Assembly: GCA_028673005.1 (NCBI GenBank)
Contig: CM054116.1
Span: 22,173,840-22,237,839, forward strand
DNA length: 64,000 nt
Direction: 5' to 3'
DNA from: Tanypteryx hageni
Lineage: Eukaryota > Arthropoda > Insecta > Odonata > Petaluridae
Both the position numbers and the translations under genes were made by a program. Below, in pieces: positions 43,701 to 49,219 of the stretch (the first letter of the stretch is position 1; every line of letters starts with the position of its first letter). The notes under the pieces are model-generated. The model searched no databases and was not told where the DNA came from. It worked only from the letters and a program-made list of their open reading frames with translations.

Positions 43701-43820
43701 AGTGACCATTCATGCGGATGTTTAACGGATTGCTGGTGAGGCCTACATAAAACGCGGGACAAAGGGTGCAGATAAGGAGGTAAATGACGTTACGGGTGGT
43801 GCAGTTAATATATAGATTTT

Positions 43821-43882
<62 letters not shown>

Positions 43883-46800
43883 AAAATCTATATATTAATA
43901 GCGTAAAAAATGATATTTTTAAAGTGAAGGCAACAGCCACCTTAACGTGTGATGCATCAAATTAAACATCTCGACCTATAGATTTGCAGGAAAATTATAA
44001 AACTGATATCGGCCATACTGAGAGATTGAGGTTTTTAGTGAACGGCTAAGCTTTGCTCGATGTAGTTGTAGTGGTTGATGTTAAGGTGGTGCTCCTAGCA
44101 GACATTATTAGAAGGAAATAAACCTTGCAGTCGCTGAGCTTCTTGGTAATGTGACAGAAAGCTTATTACCAAGACAATATTTAATCTAACCAACCAGTCA
44201 ATTTATCGACAGGCAACCACTAGTAACTAATAAATACACAGCAAGACATTATTTATCCCTCTATTTTTCATTAATTTGTCATTTGAAAATAAAGTCCACG
44301 GAAATTTTTAAAATATTAATTCAAAAAAGGTAAAACCCTTTACCATAAAACAACTATAAGATAATTATATTATACTGTTATCAAAGTGATGCAATGTCTC
44401 TCCATAAAAGGTTAGAAAACCATTTTGGCTACAATAGCCGCTTGATAGCCATTACGCACATTTGGTTTTCTAAGCTCTTTATTACTATTGGGAACACACC
44501 GTGTCATTTTGACAAGTCAGCTATAAGGACAAACTTGATAATTCTCAATTGACTATGATACAGTTAATTGTATGCTTTGCTATGTCGGAGTAAAGAGAGA
44601 AGAACATCAAGAACATCACTGGTGAGCATTACAAATGAATTAATAAATCTTGAACCCTTTTGCTGCTGCAGTTGAGTATATTCAAGCAGTCGGAAGTGAT
44701 CTCTCCTTGCTGCAATAAGAGTCTACTCAAGCTTGACTTTTGTTGTTATTTCTAACATTAATCTTTTTTAATTTTCTCAAAATCAATTTAAATGCATTCT
44801 TTTATATTTAAGAAGATATTTTTTTGTGCTGGCCACCTTATTTTTCAAATATTGTGACTAAAATGTATCATTTTCATGTCTTTTTTGTATCCGTTGCTAC
44901 CAAAATGCCCGGTGTTATGAACAACATGCTTGAAGAAGATATTTTGTAGGTTATGGATGAAATAGATTAATGGTAAGAATAAGCATCTTTCTATTCAGGA
45001 ACATTGGTCAAGTGATCCATTGCTTCAATCCCCTATTTTTCGACAAATGATCTCTAGAGATTGATATGTTTTCTAAGTAAACAAATAAAAGTACAATATT
45101 AATAAATGGGTGAAGGAATTTAAAAACAAGAGTTGTACATAACAGAGGGCAACTTAAATACAAGTATAAGCATGAATATATATAAGTAAACATTGTAAAT
45201 GAAAGTAGGGAGCTGGTGAGCCAGAACTAACCCAGCACAGGGGAGACTGCAGGTTACTTACCATCATAGCAGTGAAAGAGTTAAGATGCATGCATGTGTT
45301 TCCTGGTGAATCAGCCTCTTGGGCTATTATTGCATCCTTAAGATGCATTTTATTAATTATAAAATGAAAATTTAATCACCAAGACTTGTCAAAAAATGTA
45401 TAAATGGTAGATACATTTCTATGAGAGAAAACCCTAATTGTCATATCTATGAACTAAGGTTGTCATTTGTGATTAATTTCAAAAGGTGCATAGCCATCAC
45501 TCTACAAGTTATGTTGTGAGAAGGACACCCAAGAACAGCACTTGATCCTTTAGAAAGGACATAGGTGATTGTCGTTAAGAGCAGAGCCATGACAGCACTG
45601 GGTTTCCCTCCCCATTTCTATGTGTGTGTGTGCAATTCATGAAAGTGGCTGTGCGACAGGCTGGCAACCTGTCTGCATGAAGCATGGCTAACACAGCTAA
45701 CTATCCAAGAGTTAAATAATGAACAGACAGCCACTGAAAAGAGTGGAAAATGCCAAAAAGAGAGAGAGATACACTTAATGGATATAACCTGTATTGTAAG
45801 GAATATTAGAGGGAACCATGATAGTAATATGTACCATTCTAGTTTAATAATAACTAGCTGAGATTGTGCAGAGTTTTTTTGATTCATTTATGAACAAGTG
45901 ATTATATAAAAATGAATTTTCATAACCACTTCTATACAGTTAATATCTTTATTTGAATGTAAATTATGATACTAAAATTTTGCAATATAAGAACCACCCA
46001 ACTTATACGACAAAAATTTTAATAGTTCCTTATATCACACCAGGTCTCAAAAGCGTTGAGCTTTCAGATTAATTTTCGATCAATTATTGTACTTCATGTG
46101 TGTTTTTGAGTGTAATCTAAGTGCAAATGCACTGAAAACACCAAGGACAACAATGCCAGTAACATTGGTAACCTTCTTTTGAAATGTAAAAAACGAACAA
46201 TTTCACCACAAACTTAAAATTTGAGCTAAATCAAATTAGATAAGAGAATAGACGATAAGCATAAGAATCTATATTTTTTTCTGCATAAAATAGCACAAAT
46301 TCTGCAATGATATATCAATTCAAAAACATTTTAAAATGTTACAGACTAAAGGTCTACACCAGGGGTCGGTAACCTATGGCCCGCAGGCCACGTGCAGCCC
46401 TCGAGAACGCTTTATGCAGCCCGCAAAGCTGTAATGAAAAAGTGATCAGGAAAATTTCTCATGGGCAATTTTATATTTTTTGAGTAAAATTATGGTCTCA
46501 AAGCCTTTTCTGGTGAAGTTTTAACGCTAGTAAATTACATAGACTAGATTTTGTTTGTATGAAATCACAGAATCTCTAAAAAACATCTGATTTATTCGCT
46601 CATCCGGCCCGCCGAGGCTTTCTTGACTCCCATTGTGGCCCTCCGAAACATTCACAACTGCAAATGTGGCCCGCCATACAGAAAAGGTTGCTGACCCCTG
46701 GTCTAGACATCAGATTCCAGCGGATTACATGTTAATCAAATGGAACAATGAAATGTCTGGAATCGAACCAACGAACTTGAAGAAAAAATTGAATACCTAT

Positions 46801-49219
46801 TGCACCCACATGGAAGTACATACTTTCCAACCATACCACATTTAAAGGGGTTTTGTCTTCCATTTTCACAAGAAAGGGAACCACACATACAAACAAACAA
46901 ACCCACACTCTGAAATAATATATAAGATGGTAAAGTACCTTATGGCCACTCAAGTAGTGTAAGACTGGGCATTTACTATGACTATTCTGCAAATCTCTGA
47001 AGTGGACAGACCAAATTGCAACTTGTCCAAAAACTGACCCTGCAAAACATATTAAGTCAGCGGAATTGTTACCCAGAATAAATCCACTGTATCTGAATAA
47101 ATATGTCAAGGATCAATTTGATTTTATCTAATTTTCTAATAAGGTTATGAATCATTTAATAGATGACCTATGCAAAAAATAAAGTTAAAAGTGATACAAA
47201 CCAAACCTCTACATTGTTTGCAAAGACCACATTCATGTGGAAAATTTTGAAATGGGTTAATTGGCTCTAATTAATTTTTCATAATTGTAAACGTATACTT
47301 ATTTATAGCTTTCCCATAGCTTCTGTGATATGAAGATAATAAGTGGCAGCCATAATATAATATGCAGCTCTTGTAACCCACTAGGATAAAAACATCAAAT
47401 ACGTAGTCCAATTTTTATTCTTGAAAGTTATTTAATCTAATCTTAGTCTGGCTAAATAAAATATATTGAATAAATACAATCAGACCCTGATTTGGTGCCA
47501 CCTTATATAGTGCAAGTGGTGGGTCTCCAGGTGAAGCGGCACTTTCACCTAAAATAAAATAATAAATAAAACAAATAATTTATCATACCATTAAATTGAT
47601 TTGTTTTCATTCAAACTCTTTATTTTTTAATAATTAGGTAGACGTACAAACCAAAAGTGTGAGCATTGTTTAAAATAACATTACAAATGCGTTACAAGCA
47701 AAGTGAAGAGCTGAGAGCTCTGACTGATAGCACTTCTTCTCGGAGTGGACATGCTATGCTAGGGTAGGCAGGTAAGGGTGGTTGCTATGGCAACGGGCAA
47801 TGTCAACCGCTGCCTCGTGAAGAGGGTTTGGGCCACACTTCACTCTCCCATCTCCCTCAGTCTTGAGTTTGTCTTTGATTTTGGTTGTTTGTTGTTAATA
47901 GTGTTTTCTTTTTCGAATATAGTGTTGACATTGGTGTTTCTTGTTAATTGCATTAATAATTTCTCTTTTGCTTTTTGTGAAAAATGAACCCAGAAAATTA
48001 TTTAATATGTAATTTGTTAGAACTCCTTTTTCTCCTGTTTAAAAAGAATAAGAAATTCCTTAAGGTACACTATTTGCAACAAAGATTATCATCTTTAGCT
48101 AATATCGCAATACAAAGAGGACTTCTATGCGAACTTGTGGATAAACATTCTTTCTTCAATGTCATCATTGACCGTTATACTGCCTTAAAAGATAGGAGAA
48201 TTGATCTGATATACAAGAAGTGGGGTGTTTTTTTATTATGGATTTTTATATTGTAACACTTCACCTACATCTCAGGTCACAAGCTGCCACTGTAGTGCCA
48301 CAACATATCTTCCATGAATTGTTGTAAACAGAACTTCCACCTTATGATTACATAGATCAAGCATATACCTTGATTTACTGCCACCCCCACTTAAGTGTCA
48401 ATGTCAGAGATGGACAAATGGTGGTGCTAAATCGGGGTCTGACTGTATATACAATATATTTCCAAGAATTAATCGATATGAAAATTTAAATGTGCTTATT
48501 AAATTACATATTATAATTACAGATACACATTATTTCATTAATTTACGTATTGTATACATCAACCATTATTTGCATCAGACAAATCCTTATTTGTATATTA
48601 CTTAGAGAACGAAGAGTATAATAATAGCACAAACAACTCGGAAAAAGAATATTTGCCCGAATATATACCCGTAGCGTAAAAAACCACTTACTAACGCGCA
48701 CTGTTGTTACTATTAAATAAAATATTCAAGGATACAAAATATTTTGTTCTTGGCAAGACACTTGCCATAGTTTGCTTTTTTCTTCAACGTTCCAAATCGT
48801 CAAAACATTGTGAGCAGATAAAGTCGCTACTCTATGTTTTGAATCCACCCATTTGGAATATATCACCCAATCATCTGACTCCAATAGAGCTAACTTAATA
48901 ATCTCCACTTCCGATTCCTTGTTTACAACCTTAAACACTCCTACTTCCTTTCCTCCGTAAGCTAAGGCTTGCTCTCCGAAGCCGCAGGAAAATCCGCGAA
49001 TTTGATACCTCCGTAGAACATCTCTCTTTGACAATAAAGTTTTTCTTCTAGCACAAAAAACATATACTGATCCACCGATTCCTGAAATGCCAGAAACAAT
49101 AAAAAAACATCCAAGACAGCCATAATATTAAATTATAATTAAGCTATTATACCTGTGAGAATTACATTTCCTAAAAAAAATGCAGCAGACACATTTAATA
49201 TGGAATATAATACTTCCAT
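1442..49219 (-). CDS. WDR6: WDR6-type WD40 protein, 16 exons (whole gene)
   Basis: Animal WDR6 (yeast Rtt10/Trm734) is the WD40 partner of the FTSJ1/Trm7 methyltransferase, which 2'-O-methylates the wobble base of some tRNAs in the cytoplasm. Exons on the minus strand are 49219-49153, 49081-48736, 47092-46939, 42911-42669, 36418-36266, 25169-24851, 24737-24588, 24217-24054, 23795-23460, 23292-23089, 21058-20796, 20708-20563, 19711-19474, 11930-11571, 6316-6129 and 1749-1442. Each junction has an AG acceptor and a GT donor, and the phases agree, giving 3639 coding bases (about 1212 residues, close to the family length of about 1100). Family blocks appear in order: TSDDRSVQWW, GEDSQICIW, CGGGHRSWD, GSEDTTARV, GHLSSIRTL, TAGGRAQIKVW and TGGEDGTLAF. 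Introns are filled with transposons but the frame is intact, so I infer a working gene. The last 40 or so residues are the weakest part. The call rests on remembered motifs, not a search. Confidence 0.9.
2036..2110 (+). repeat. hAT-type terminal fragment
   Basis: Begins CAGTGGTTCCCAACCTGG and continues with a G-rich stretch (ACACTGGGGTGCC), a common arrangement at one end of hAT transposons. I found no matching opposite end or 8-base duplication, so it is a fragment or a misread. Confidence 0.4.
2150..2640 (-). pseudogene. Tigger transposase fragment (DDE core)
   Basis: Reading the minus strand gives pieces like Tigger/pogo (TIGD1-type) transposases: DEFSKFVVDNNLTAVQIHNA, then MAIFWQCLSHG and TLKLMVISKGANPR, then after a frame slip TFDWFWNHLALEGHE and ILILDNCHAN, the second catalytic Asp block. 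Stops and shifts interrupt it, so it is dead. The matching C-terminal part lies nearby but on the other strand, at 2980-3780. It sits in WDR6 intron 15. Confidence 0.65.
2980..3780 (+). pseudogene. Tigger transposase C-terminal fragment
   Basis: The plus strand reads LKEFWRGYNIYESVKNMGKS, WKKVCPQFVHHFKDFDEQLR and then an acidic helix, ENVEELLNSHAEELSNEDLI, as in the C-terminal tail of TIGD1-type Tigger transposases. A TGA follows SPPK and the frame continues after it. With the opposite-strand core at 2150-2640 this suggests an internal inversion or two separate insertions. Dead copy. Confidence 0.65.
4109..5464. mobile_element. hAT-type non-autonomous element
   Basis: Flanked by the 8-base direct repeat ATCATGAA (4101-4108 and 5465-5472), the duplication size typical of hAT. 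The left end starts CAGGGGTGCGCCTACC and the right end, read inward, starts CAGGGCCGTGCCTAGG, so the terminal repeats are imperfect. No transposase frame was seen in its 1356 bases. A smaller element is nested at 4493-4779. Confidence 0.78.
4493..4779. mobile_element. Nested hAT-type miniature element
   Basis: 287 bases between perfect 8-base repeats GTACCATC (4485-4492, 4780-4787). Ends are inverted: AGGGCTGGTCCAAGGTA at the left and, read inward, a GGACCAAGGTA-containing end at the right. It lies inside the larger element at 4109-5464 and so inserted later. Confidence 0.72.
5473..6128. other. Remainder of WDR6 intron 15
   Basis: AT-rich intron sequence; I see no coding region or clear repeat. 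Confidence 0.5.
6129..6316 (-). CDS. WDR6: WDR6 exon 15
   Basis: Residues 1048-1110. Contains LLLVATGGEDGTLAFNLLKL, the WDR6 blade that follows the HQFSINAVDWL block, and ends ATQISG as the start of the last repeat. Donor GTAAAA. Confidence 0.88.
6317..9074. other. Left part of WDR6 intron 14
   Basis: Nothing recognisable as coding. Around 8310-8460 there is a G+C-richer island unlike its surroundings, possibly the edge of an old transposon, but no terminal repeats were found. Confidence 0.4.
9075..10681. mobile_element. pogo/Tigger-type non-autonomous element
   Basis: Starts CAGTAAACCCTCAATTTAAT after TA and ends in the inverted form (ATTAAATCGAGGATTTACTA) before TA, matching the terminal repeats of Tigger/pogo elements with a TA target. 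No transposase is visible inside. A hAT miniature element is nested at 9801-10121. It lies in WDR6 intron 14. Confidence 0.7.
9801..10121. mobile_element. hAT miniature element (MITE)
   Basis: 321 bases with inverted ends CAGGGGTGGGCAAACT and CAGGGGTGGGCAAACTG (the right end read inward). Flanking 8-mers CTCTAGGG and CTCTAAGA match at six positions, a decayed hAT target duplication. Contains GGCGGGCC-type G+C-rich blocks near both ends. Confidence 0.8.
10682..11570. other. Right part of WDR6 intron 14
   Basis: No feature recognised apart from the intron context. A short purine-rich run lies near 11235-11265. Confidence 0.45.
11571..11930 (-). CDS. WDR6: WDR6 exon 14
   Basis: Residues 928-1048. 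Includes STRYHCLLKVFHRLLWGRHL, the blade STDCVGYFHLWDVTCHV, and HQFSINAVDWLEL leading into exon 15. I chose the acceptor at 11932-11931 because it restores arginine across the junction; the frame stays open upstream, so a longer exon is possible. Confidence 0.82.
12790..14080 (+). pseudogene. Tigger/pogo transposase relic
   Basis: Three frame pieces read in order: VCKEFKVSNAMVHMV and RQRKLNIPIRGTMLKVKAEE (CENP-B-like DNA-binding half), then GWPKLCQGYSDCNIFNEDET followed by GLFFKL, then LIDNCPAHS and TTSVHQLVDQEII. The three expected catalytic aspartates (DET, IDN, VDQ) are all visible, but many stops and shifts separate the pieces. I did not find its terminal repeats. It lies in WDR6 intron 13. 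Confidence 0.72.
14486..15797 (+). mobile_element. mariner element, inactive copy
   Basis: 1312 bases bounded by TA. The ends are inverted repeats of about 30 bases beginning GGTGCTACCCAAAAGTTC (inner end GGGAATTTG). The transposase starts at ATG 14682 and shows SKTFLWYKRFKDGRTSV, ERSGRP and GDESWVYGYDPETKQQ, a D34D mariner. Defects: TAA after RML, TAG after LLSND, at least one frameshift near 15090. The second catalytic Asp is replaced by Lys (LHHKNAPAH) and the third by Asn (DLAPCNFFLF), so it is dead. Confidence 0.9.
15798..17727. other. Middle of WDR6 intron 13
   Basis: AT-rich. Around 15975-16010 an ACACACACAGACA motif resembles the 3' part of a LINE-type repeat that also appears near 26850. 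Nothing else is assignable. Confidence 0.35.
17813..17884 (-). tRNA. tRNA-like unit, left arm (probably not functional)
   Basis: On the minus strand: acceptor-like ends TGCTACG and CATAGCA with one mispair, A box TAGTTCAGTGG and B box GGGTTCGATTCCC. The body resembles eukaryotic tRNA-Gly, but the loop CCGGCAA would put GGC at the anticodon. It is one half of an inverted pair, so I treat it as a tRNA-derived repeat head rather than a gene. Confidence 0.55.
17950..18021 (+). tRNA. tRNA-like unit, right arm (probably not functional)
   Basis: A perfect 7-pair acceptor stem (TGCTATG with CATAGCA), A box TAGTCCAGTGG, an anticodon stem TCCGC/GTGGA with loop CTGGCAA (anticodon GGC), and a perfect T stem around GGGTTCAATTCCC. 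The cloverleaf is complete. The body is Gly-like, while GGC would read an Ala codon and is normally absent from eukaryotic nuclear tRNA sets. Confidence 0.6.
18190..18790 (-). mobile_element. Penelope-like element, 3' fragment (GIY-YIG part)
   Basis: The minus strand reads NCTTRNIIYLLKCLLC, then in another frame NPLNIRMNGHHNSVTLKHPL and LPDNASAPQLCQWELSHIHF. These match the GIY-YIG endonuclease end of Penelope-like retroelements. The same words recur in the copy at 43160-43800. The reverse transcriptase is missing (5'-truncated). Followed by a proline-rich tail and a non-coding 3' part. Confidence 0.72.
19474..19711 (-). CDS. WDR6: WDR6 exon 13
   Basis: Residues 849-928. A loop rich in charged residues (KEVPKDPESRFMDICAFFP) leads to the strand VVVAACSDGLLR. 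The next intron (11931-19473) is 7.5 kb and rich in transposons. Confidence 0.85.
19738..20281. mobile_element. Miniature element with long terminal inverted repeats (copy A)
   Basis: About 545 bases whose ends are inverted repeats of about 75 bases. The shared core is GTGAGAAAGTGGCGAGAAATG at both ends, written here as GTGAGAAAGTGGCGAGAAAT. No coding frame. A second copy, flipped, is at 49951-50551. The superfamily is not clear because no target duplication could be fixed. In WDR6 intron 12. Confidence 0.65.
20563..20708 (-). CDS. WDR6: WDR6 exon 12
   Basis: Residues 800-848. Contains FIFTAGGRAQ-type core, read here as MIFTAGGRAQIKVWKLSF, a WDR6-specific blade. Donor GTTAGT, phase 1. Confidence 0.87.
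20796..21058 (-). CDS. WDR6: WDR6 exon 11
   Basis: Residues 713-800. Has EGLHSKEINCVRCYN, then GSEDTTARVSIF and LHGHLSSIRTL, two consecutive WD40 blade signatures. Donor GTAAGT, phase 2; only 87 bases to the next exon. Confidence 0.9.
21170..22953 (-). mobile_element. Second mariner element, interrupted
   Basis: Inverted ends of about 50 bases begin CATAAATCCACACC and include ACAGAAATGAGAGCTACATT. The minus strand reads a mariner transposase: AWGLSGSAIHSKLVEVY, ASVDRVNQMIQENRRVKVRE, VTETMGMSIGSVHNIIHGI, RDESWV, HDDNARPHTAGLIQTRIEEF and NLAPSDFYLFP, so the three catalytic Asp residues are still seen. Frameshifts and stops break it. A 471-base hAT miniature element sits inside (22080-22550). 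Without it the element is about 1.3 kb, the normal mariner size. Confidence 0.85.
22080..22550. mobile_element. hAT miniature element inside mariner
   Basis: 471 bases with ends CAGGGCTCGACAAAT and, read inward, CAGGACTCGACGAAT, flanked by perfect 8-base repeats CAGTAGAG (22072-22079 and 22551-22558). That is the hAT signature. No coding frame inside. Confidence 0.88.
23089..23292 (-). CDS. WDR6: WDR6 exon 10
   Basis: Residues 645-712. Has VCAVIWGLHERSILLEK followed by CGGGHRSWD, the most diagnostic WDR6 block in the gene. Donor GTAAGT. The following intron carries an interrupted mariner element. Confidence 0.9.
23460..23795 (-). CDS. WDR6: WDR6 exon 9
   Basis: Residues 533-644, phase 0 at both ends. 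Includes DPVQILRNVHGQMGITS, the strand YTSGRNGTLNLYVI and DWAARCLILNEKIFVFGF. Donor GTAAGA. Confidence 0.86.
24054..24217 (-). CDS. WDR6: WDR6 exon 8
   Basis: Residues 478-532. Contains KEGREVLEEVGIWMLPRSKQ and a blade strand LILCGNRSGDLLVYS. Acceptor TAAAG and donor GTGAGT. Confidence 0.84.
24588..24737 (-). CDS. WDR6: WDR6 exon 7
   Basis: Residues 428-478. Contains YALSVHWLSDDLLLTCGSEG followed by KLQLWLL, the blade that in WDR6 lies mid-protein. An in-frame stop lies just past the GTATGC donor, supporting the exon end. Confidence 0.84.
24851..25169 (-). CDS. WDR6: WDR6 exon 6
   Basis: Residues 322-428. Opens VVALEDGGVLLWNMS, a blade strand, followed by TSSNGDVVVLAG. It follows the 11.1-kb intron 5. 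Donor GTAACT, phase 1. Confidence 0.87.
25472..25790 (-). mobile_element. tRNA-derived SINE, complete copy
   Basis: 319 bases flanked by a perfect 14-base repeat CTTGGGTTTCAATG (25458-25471 and 25791-25804). On the minus strand it starts with a tRNA-like head (A box TAGTGTAGTGATTAGG, B box GGGTACGAATCCTG) and ends in a CA repeat. The body contains TTGGATTATTAGAGCC on the plus strand, which recurs at 37776. Likely RNA polymerase III transcribed and LINE mobilised. It lies in WDR6 intron 5 inside an older Penelope-type 3' tail. Confidence 0.82.
25800..25880 (-). repeat. Penelope-type 3' tail fragment
   Basis: On the minus strand this reads through CCTGATGATGATGCC and CAAGCATTGAAACCCA into the SINE target site. 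It matches, inverted, the sequence at 35860-35945, and resembles the 3' end of Penelope-like elements. Low certainty on family. Confidence 0.45.
26700..26885 (+). repeat. LINE-like 3' repeat fragment
   Basis: Contains CCAAGTTTCATGAAAATCGG followed by GGGGACACACACACACAGAC, a 3' motif common in arthropod non-LTR elements. No reverse transcriptase is attached. Confidence 0.4.
28497..29048 (+). pseudogene. Chimeric ORF: hAT segment fused to CR1 ORF1 esterase
   Basis: A 183-residue open frame. Residues 1 to about 32 are hAT transposase (SCGRTKGSKIVTQYL). From about residue 36 it becomes an SGNH/GDSL-esterase-like domain as found in ORF1 of CR1 elements: VIGSLNVRHL (expected GDS block, Asp lacking), CIPGGTVPQV and VAHAGTND (block III). 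The fusion arises because the LINE is 5'-truncated inside ORF1 and landed in the same frame. Whether it is expressed is unknown. Confidence 0.65.
28591..32107 (+). mobile_element. CR1-like LINE, 5'-truncated in ORF1
   Basis: After the ORF1 esterase part comes ORF2. An AP-endonuclease (LTILNINCHSIRNKTAEFQN, GTESWLTSDIHD, GGDFNLPSINWHS) leads into a reverse transcriptase (ENYRPISLTSISCKILEHII, VPQGSVIGPLLFLICINDL, FTDDMVVY in place of YADD) and ends at 31987. ORF2 has a TAA at 29941 and frameshifts near 30050-30290 and 30630-31019. The end carries a repeat of GATGTA units (32092-32107). No clear target duplication. Inserted in a hAT relic. Confidence 0.85.
33346..34689. mobile_element. Foldback element with about 555-base inverted arms
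   Basis: The left arm (33346-33902) and right arm (34135-34689) are near-identical inverted copies; differences seen by eye are few. The outer ends read GGTGTATCGAAAAAAT inward on both sides. The flanks share the 9-mer AATGCATAC (33337-33345 and 34690-34698), the size made by Mutator-like elements. The loop of about 230 bases encodes, on the minus strand, a fragment like a transposase C-terminus (next entry). High arm identity suggests recent origin or gene conversion. In WDR6 intron 5. Confidence 0.8.
33929..34159 (-). pseudogene. Transposase-like C-terminal fragment in foldback loop
   Basis: A 76-residue open frame with AFPCHTQGVERTVKEVTKAS, NRDGLIRNALRSRQVMPSFD and an acidic end. I recall PCHTQ..ER..K.VT.AS words from uncharacterised, repeated invertebrate proteins that look like transposase relics, but I cannot name the family. 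It starts in the right arm and fills most of the loop. Probably what is left of the autonomous parent. Confidence 0.45.
34700..36265. other. Left end of WDR6 intron 5
   Basis: No gene. At 35500-35550 and 35775-35830 are G+C-rich blocks containing GGGGCCTCTGAGAGGGAGGC-like and CTGAGAGGGCCTG words that could be ends of a hAT-type element; no duplication was found. At 35860-35945 is the Penelope-type tail that also occurs at 25800. Confidence 0.35.
36266..36418 (-). CDS. WDR6: WDR6 exon 5
   Basis: Residues 271-321. It completes the blade begun in exon 4 (VGE|DSQICIWKN) and contains GGSIWSLDFSP. The intron before it (36419-42668) carries Gypsy-like and Penelope-like remains; the one after it is the largest of the gene. 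Confidence 0.87.
36845..37050 (+). repeat. Tandem duplication, unit 106 bases
   Basis: The stretch from TTCAAATAATTTTTATAAAC to AAATCAAAGCCA occurs twice in a row with period 106 and no difference that I can see. Intronic; the lack of divergence suggests it is recent, or an assembly duplication. Confidence 0.85.
37773..37880 (-). repeat. SINE fragment (family of 25472)
   Basis: Shares TTGGATTATTAGAGCCATAA, ACTCACAAGGG and CTACTCTTAACAAAGAGC with the complete SINE at 25472-25790, in the same orientation. The tRNA-like head is missing. Confidence 0.65.
37880..39560 (+). pseudogene. Decayed Ty3/Gypsy-type LTR retroelement
   Basis: Fragments in gag-pol order on the plus strand. Gag-like: HKFFLWNQQPDELFLD (38145-38200) and NQLRNQLLREPKLTIEHANL (about 38290-38350). 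A broken zinc knuckle (FKCSKVGHFKKY, about 38655) has its last Cys codon changed to TGA. A retropepsin-like DTGTQV is at about 38826. Reverse-transcriptase start words are VPCRKIP, EPTEFVNPIVVVKK, LDPKQLNGSI and PTSEGIVSKMP (39210-39500). Stops and shifts separate every block, the rest of pol is absent, and no LTRs were found. Inactive relic in WDR6 intron 4. Confidence 0.7.
39950..41240 (-). mobile_element. Penelope-like element, 3' part (RT end plus GIY-YIG)
   Basis: The minus strand reads the end of a Penelope reverse transcriptase (NGSLNFLDLSISIKNQRHMF, FAIYRKPYTDHAILITSLHH, LLAHNNGYDPNLINKLF), then LPFTGSLSHKLANLIPKEDF and a GIY-YIG nuclease with Cys pair (VYHLKCDNCSETYIGQTGRN). It ends with a proline-rich tail and a Penelope-type terminus near LSPDDATV. 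Stops interrupt it. It is 5'-truncated. In WDR6 intron 4. Confidence 0.82.
41241..42668. other. WDR6 intron 4, end next to exon 4
   Basis: AT-rich with a CT-rich run near 41800-41850. No coding region or terminal repeats recognised. Confidence 0.45.
42669..42911 (-). CDS. WDR6: WDR6 exon 4
   Basis: Residues 190-270, phase 0 at both ends. It carries GAVFSVKYDP, the strong block TTSDDRSVQWWNV and then GFGHLARVWNC, all recognisable WD40/WDR6 motifs. Donor GTAAGC. Confidence 0.88.
43160..43800 (-). mobile_element. Penelope-like element, 3' fragment
   Basis: The minus strand reads NPLNIRMNGHWNSVSLRCPL, HANTHNVPFNSCYNVRIIRA and TPAPLLRHWELAHIHLLDSF, homologous word for word to the GIY-YIG end at 18190-18790. 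Both copies are followed by a SLPPP-like proline-rich tail and a terminus near a TTCAGC motif. Cut off at its upstream end where the AT palindrome begins. Confidence 0.72.
43805..43898. repeat. Perfect 94-base AT palindrome
   Basis: A run of about 26 AT dinucleotides flanked by exact inverted arms TTAATATATAGATTTTATCA. The whole block can fold into one hairpin. It abuts the Penelope fragment. Confidence 0.9.
43900..46350. other. Middle of WDR6 intron 3
   Basis: No gene recognised. Apart from the SINE fragment at 45530-45640 it is unassigned AT-rich sequence. Confidence 0.45.
45530..45640 (+). repeat. SINE fragment, opposite orientation
   Basis: The reverse complement contains AACCCAGTGCTGTCATGGCT and GCTCTTAACGACAATC, matching the body of the SINE at 25472 (ACTCAGTGCTGGCTTAGCC, CTCTTAACGAAGAGC). 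It ends in a TG/CA run at 45622-45631, like the tail of the complete copy. Confidence 0.6.
46360..46700. mobile_element. hAT miniature element (MITE)
   Basis: 341 bases. Ends are CAGGGGTCGGTAACCT and, read inward, CAGGGGTCAGCAACCTTT. Flanking 8-mers GTCTACAC and GTCTAGAC match at seven of eight positions. Subterminal GGCCCGC motifs resemble the element at 9801-10121. In WDR6 intron 3. Confidence 0.85.
46939..47092 (-). CDS. WDR6: WDR6 exon 3
   Basis: Residues 138-189. The split codon TT+A gives ILYSGFILGNN, then a blade strand FGQVAIWSVHF and the repeat start LSGHK at the 3' end. Donor GTACTT. Confidence 0.85.
47477..48445. mobile_element. pogo/Tigger-type miniature element
   Basis: 969 bases bounded by TA, with ends CAATCAGACCCTGATTTGGT and, read inward, CAGTCAGACCCCGATTTAGC. 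No transposase recognised; the 90-residue open frame at 47984 has no known motif. In WDR6 intron 2. Confidence 0.72.
48736..49081 (-). CDS. WDR6: WDR6 exon 2
   Basis: Residues 23-138. Contains GGSVYVFCARRK and a WD-like end, HNVLTIWNVEEKSKLW. The donor is GTATCC; reading on in frame meets a stop shortly after, which supports splicing here. Confidence 0.85.
49153..49219 (-). CDS. WDR6: WDR6 exon 1 (start codon)
   Basis: Residues 1-22 plus one base. The ATG at 49219 opens MEVLYSILNVSAAFFLGNVI, a hydrophobic first beta-strand typical of WDR6 N-termini. Donor GTATAA follows. Joined to exon 2 it restores LTGIGGSVYVF. The next intron is only 71 bases. Confidence 0.8.

Noticed and set aside
43743..43940. 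Open frame with a long Ile-Tyr repeat
   Set aside because: It is only the translation of the AT dinucleotide palindrome at 43805-43898.
47984..48256. 90-residue open frame inside the pogo-type element
   Set aside because: No helix-turn-helix or DDE motif could be read, and it is a chance-length frame in AT-rich DNA.
48446..48735. Possible alternative exon in WDR6 intron 2
   Set aside because: Reading through from exon 2 meets stops soon after 48726, and exon 3 at 47092 restores the family sequence exactly.
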